34,452 nucleotides of DNA from Actinomycetota bacterium (GTDB lineage: Bacteria > Actinomycetota > CADDZG01 > WHSQ01): assembly GCA_030447315.1 (NCBI GenBank), contig JAUJPD010000009.1, positions 36,140-70,591 of the forward strand, written 5' to 3'. The notes below the pieces were generated by a model, which saw only the letters and a list, made by a program, of their open reading frames with translations, made no database searches and had not been told where the DNA came from. A program made the position numbers and the translations under genes. How positions within the stretch are numbered: the first letter of the stretch is position 1; each line of letters opens with the position of its first letter. Shown here one piece after another: positions 32,361-34,452 of this stretch.

Positions 32361-33650
32361 CTAGGTGCGGACGTAGAGGGGCATCCCTACCGGGTTGCGG
32401 TAGAAGAACTTCTTCTCCACGTAGCGAGGGATGCGCACGCAGCCGTGGCTGGCCGGATAGGTCGGGACCGAGTCGCTGCCGTGCACGGCATAGCCGCCGA
32501 CGAAGTAGTTGGGCCACCACAAGGTGCCGAGGCGGCTGACCCTCTTACCGGCGATCTTCCGCACGATGCTGAAGTCCCCCCGCGGCGTGTGTGCCTTGTA
32601 GGTCTCGCCGTCGACGGTGTAGTACTCCTCGTTGCCGCTGGAGATCGGAGTGGTGTGGCGGACCTTGCCGTCTCTGACCTCGAACATCACCTGGCGAGAG
32701 ATGTCGACGTGGACATATCTGTTGGGGCTACGCCGGGGGGCCTGCGGCGGACCGGTCTTGGCCAGCATGATCATCTCGCCCGGTGTCATCACGCCGTCAC
32801 GGGCCAGACGCTTGGTCTTCTGAAAGGCATAGGTCGCCTGGAGCGTGGCGTAGCCGAAGGAACCATCGGGCGCACCTGCTGGATAGGTTCCTCGGTTCAG
32901 GAGCTTCTGGAGATGTTTCACCTCGGCCCCCGTATTGCCCGGCCGCAGGGTGACGTCGTAGCGGATCGGGCGCACCTTGGTGAGACTTTCGATCGTGCGC
33001 AGCTCGAAGCCCCTGCGGCGGAGGCCACCGATGATCCCCTCGAGCGCCTTCCGATGGTTCTGGCGCCACAGATCCAACGACATGATGGATCCGGCGCGGG
33101 CTTGTCGCACGACGCGTCTCTTGACGGCCTTGGGCGAACCGGCCCCGGGACGGTAGGTCCAGTGGACCGAGCGGTATCCCATCGATCCCGCGATCCGAAG
33201 GACGCGGGCATCCCGGGCGTTCTGCGGCGCGCGCAGGAACGGGCGCGGGCGCTCTCCCACGTTCTGTAGGACGTTCTCGGCCCTCTGGATCGAGTTGCGC
33301 AGTTGCTCGTCCGACAGAGATGTGAACCGCTGGTCGCCGTAGCCCCTGTTACCGAGCGTGTGTCCGGCCGCCCGCGCTGAACGGGCCCTCTTCTTGTGGT
33401 GGCGGACCCAGTACCCCGGTAGGAAGAAGGAGGCCCGGGCGTTTCCATCTTTCAGGGTCTGAAGCACCTTCGAGAAGCCCTGGGGCTTGATCGCGCCGTT
33501 GAACGTGAGCATGACCACTCGCGCCTGGGGGCCGATCACCCATTCCGAGGGGGGATAGACCGCGGCCGCCCTCACGGGAGATGAGGCGGCCAGCAGGGCG
33601 CCGAGCTGAGCGCCGACCATGGCGGCAGCGAGCGTCTTCTTTGACCACAT
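32361..33650 (-). CDS. Degenerate polysaccharide-deacetylase domain fused to L,D-transpeptidase
   Basis: Exported wall protein of 429 residues. A signal peptide (about 1-30) is followed by a NodB-like deacetylase fold (45-225), a peptidoglycan-binding domain (238-285, with PDGSFGYATLQATYAFQ) and a YkuD transpeptidase domain (310-429). The transpeptidase is complete: H390 in YAVHGSD, and SHGCVRI at 401-407 with C404. It should make 3-3 crosslinks or attach proteins. The deacetylase part has lost its metal-site motifs: LTFDDGP reads LTFNGAIKP (48-56), and GNHTYSH reads GNRGYGD (100-106). This suggests a structural or glycan-binding role. The ATG at 33650 gives a good signal peptide; an in-frame ATG at 33668 is possible. 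Confidence 0.88.
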   Translation of the reverse strand: MWSKKTLAAAMVGAQLGALLAASSPVRAAAVYPPSEWVIGPQARVVMLTFNGAIKPQGFSKVLQTLKDGNARASFFLPGYWVRHHKKRARSARAAGHTLGNRGYGDQRFTSLSDEQLRNSIQRAENVLQNVGERPRPFLRAPQNARDARVLRIAGSMGYRSVHWTYRPGAGSPKAVKRRVVRQARAGSIMSLDLWRQNHRKALEGIIGGLRRRGFELRTIESLTKVRPIRYDVTLRPGNTGAEVKHLQKLLNRGTYPAGAPDGSFGYATLQATYAFQKTKRLARDGVMTPGEMIMLAKTGPPQAPRRSPNRYVHVDISRQVMFEVRDGKVRHTTPISSGNEEYYTVDGETYKAHTPRGDFSIVRKIAGKRVSRLGTLWWPNYFVGGYAVHGSDSVPTYPASHGCVRIPRYVEKKFFYRNPVGMPLYVRT

Positions 33651-33773
33651 ATGGGCGGAAGTGTACATAGCCGCCAGGGTCGACTGCGGGCTCAGGATCT
33701 TCAGCAGAGCAGGAGATCGAGATCCGACGACGAAATCACCGCCCAGCAGGGGGCCCATCACCCCAAACACCAG

Positions 33774-33778
33774 CGGAG
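33774..33778 (+). promoter_or_regulatory. Ribosome-binding site of the PPC-like secreted protein
   Basis: GGAGG lies six bases before the ATG at 33785, which fixes that start over an in-frame GTG at 33779. Confidence 0.7.
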
Positions 33779-33784
33779 GTGCTC

Positions 33785-34399
33785 ATGAAGTCTCGCTCGG
33801 TTCGCACGCTGGCAGTCCTGGCCTCGGCCGGAATGATCGTGGGCGCGTTCGCCGCCGCCCCCGCCGACGCCGCCAAAAAGAAAAAGAAGCCGTTCAACTG
33901 CGCCCCCGCCACCGCCACCGCGCCGGCCAAGGGCCATTCCAGCAACGCCGCCGACGCGTCGAAGGCCGCTGTCGTCAACGTCACCGCTGCGGCAACCGCC
34001 GAGGCCCCTCTCGTGACCGAGTTCAAGCACGGTCCCGCCTTGTCCGAGGCTCACGCGGAGGACACCCAGTACTTCGCCTACCAGGTGGTCTCCAAGACCC
34101 CCGGCCAGGGCCTGTACGTCAAGTTGGAGTGGCCCGGCAAGATGAGCGACATCGACCTGTACATGTACGACGCTAGCGGCGAGGAGGTGGCACTGTCGGG
34201 CGCATTCAACCCGGTCGCCGTCCCCGGTTTGCTGGATTCCAACGGCAATGGAGGCGTGGGCTTCGAGACGATCCCCGGGTTCCCGGCCGACCCTTGCTCC
34301 CCTTACACGATCGAGAGCAAGGCGTACGCGACACCCGGCGAGCCCATGAAGATCTCGGTATGGCTGGGCGAGGCCACGGACAAGTACACCAAGCCGTAG
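33785..34399 (+). CDS. Small secreted protein with PPC-like beta domain
   Basis: Exported protein of 204 residues. The signal peptide (MKSRSVRTLAVLASAGMIVGAFAAAPADA) ends before a lysine-rich stretch (KKKKK). A low-complexity Ala/Thr/Pro linker follows, then a beta-sandwich-like region with YFAYQVVSKTPGQGLYVKLEWPGKMSDIDLYMYDASGEEVALSG. That region resembles bacterial pre-peptidase C-terminal (PPC) domains, which often ride on secreted proteases. Here the domain stands alone, so it could be a surface or wall-binding protein. Two cysteines (in FNCAP and DPCSP) may pair. The gene diverges from the transpeptidase fusion and ends in a strong terminator. Function is not known. Confidence 0.8.
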   Translation: MKSRSVRTLAVLASAGMIVGAFAAAPADAAKKKKKPFNCAPATATAPAKGHSSNAADASKAAVVNVTAAATAEAPLVTEFKHGPALSEAHAEDTQYFAYQVVSKTPGQGLYVKLEWPGKMSDIDLYMYDASGEEVALSGAFNPVAVPGLLDSNGNGGVGFETIPGFPADPCSPYTIESKAYATPGEPMKISVWLGEATDKYTKP

Positions 34400-34420
34400 A
34401 GCTACAGAACTGGACTCAAG

Positions 34421-34452
34421 AGAGACCGGGCTTCGGCCCGGTCTCTTTTTTT
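34421..34452 (+). terminator. Intrinsic terminator
   Basis: Arms AGAGACCGGGC (34421-34431) and GCCCGGTCTCT (34436-34446) enclose a TTCG tetraloop and are followed by a run of T at the window edge. It ends the PPC-like secreted protein gene. Confidence 0.95.

Noticed and set aside
32823-32850. LAKTG sequence in the transpeptidase fusion as a sortase sorting signal
   Set aside because: It is internal, not followed by a hydrophobic segment and basic tail, so it is not a sorting signal. No sortase substrate was found in the window.

Overview
The window is GC-rich, gene-dense chromosomal DNA. It most resembles an uncultivated Actinomycetota. The evidence is the hom-thrC-thrB operon lying near argS and lysA, an RskA-type anti-sigma factor with its ECF sigma factor, a class E-like sortase, a PPOX-fold protein of the F420/flavin type, Tat-exported ferritin-like proteins, and frequent GTG starts with ATGA or GTGA overlaps. 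No phage, plasmid origin, intact insertion sequence or CRISPR array is visible.

Layout. 1-3036 (-): threonine pathway hom, thrC, thrB (thrB is cut by the window edge). 3110-4830 (+): two coupled base-excision DNA glycosylases. 4866-6883: a cupredoxin lipoprotein, a sortase and a Tat ferritin-like protein, each broken by one-base frameshifts, followed by an intact ferritin paralogue and a strong terminator. 7603-13464 (-): secreted trypsin-like protease, lysA, a PhzF-like protein, argS and a lone receiver domain. 13526-14120: tRNA-Arg(CCG) facing the remnant of a serine recombinase. 14175-15190 (+): ECF sigma factor coupled to an O6-alkylguanine methyltransferase. 15269-17509 (+): putative glycoside hydrolase and a methyltransferase. 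17525-22053 (-): PPOX protein, RskA-like anti-sigma and ECF sigma pair, thioredoxin, pncB and pncA. 22158-23837 (-): AidB-like acyl-CoA dehydrogenase. 23862-28605 (+): tightly packed cluster of ABC-2 exporter ATPase and permease, two alpha/beta-hydrolases and an ATP-grasp protein. 28613-29599 (-): glpX. 29662-34452: secreted and cell-wall proteins, namely a BNR-repeat protein, an NlpC/P60 hydrolase, a fusion of a degenerate deacetylase domain with an L,D-transpeptidase, and a PPC-like secreted protein with terminator.

How the genes fit together. Aspartate-family biosynthesis (Hom, ThrC, ThrB, LysA) lies on both sides of a roughly 6 kb block of repair and exported-protein genes. Three proteins relate to alkylation damage (AlkA-like glycosylase, Ogt, AidB-like dehydrogenase), but they are not adjacent. 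PncA and PncB form the nicotinamide-to-NaMN salvage route. The right end is devoted to peptidoglycan and secretion. The least explained module is the ABC-2, esterase, esterase, ATP-grasp cluster, which looks like an uncharacterised ligation, hydrolysis and export pathway.

No stretch longer than about 300 bases lacks a gene or a recognisable gene remnant. The largest gap, 13598-14174, is mostly the recombinase remnant.
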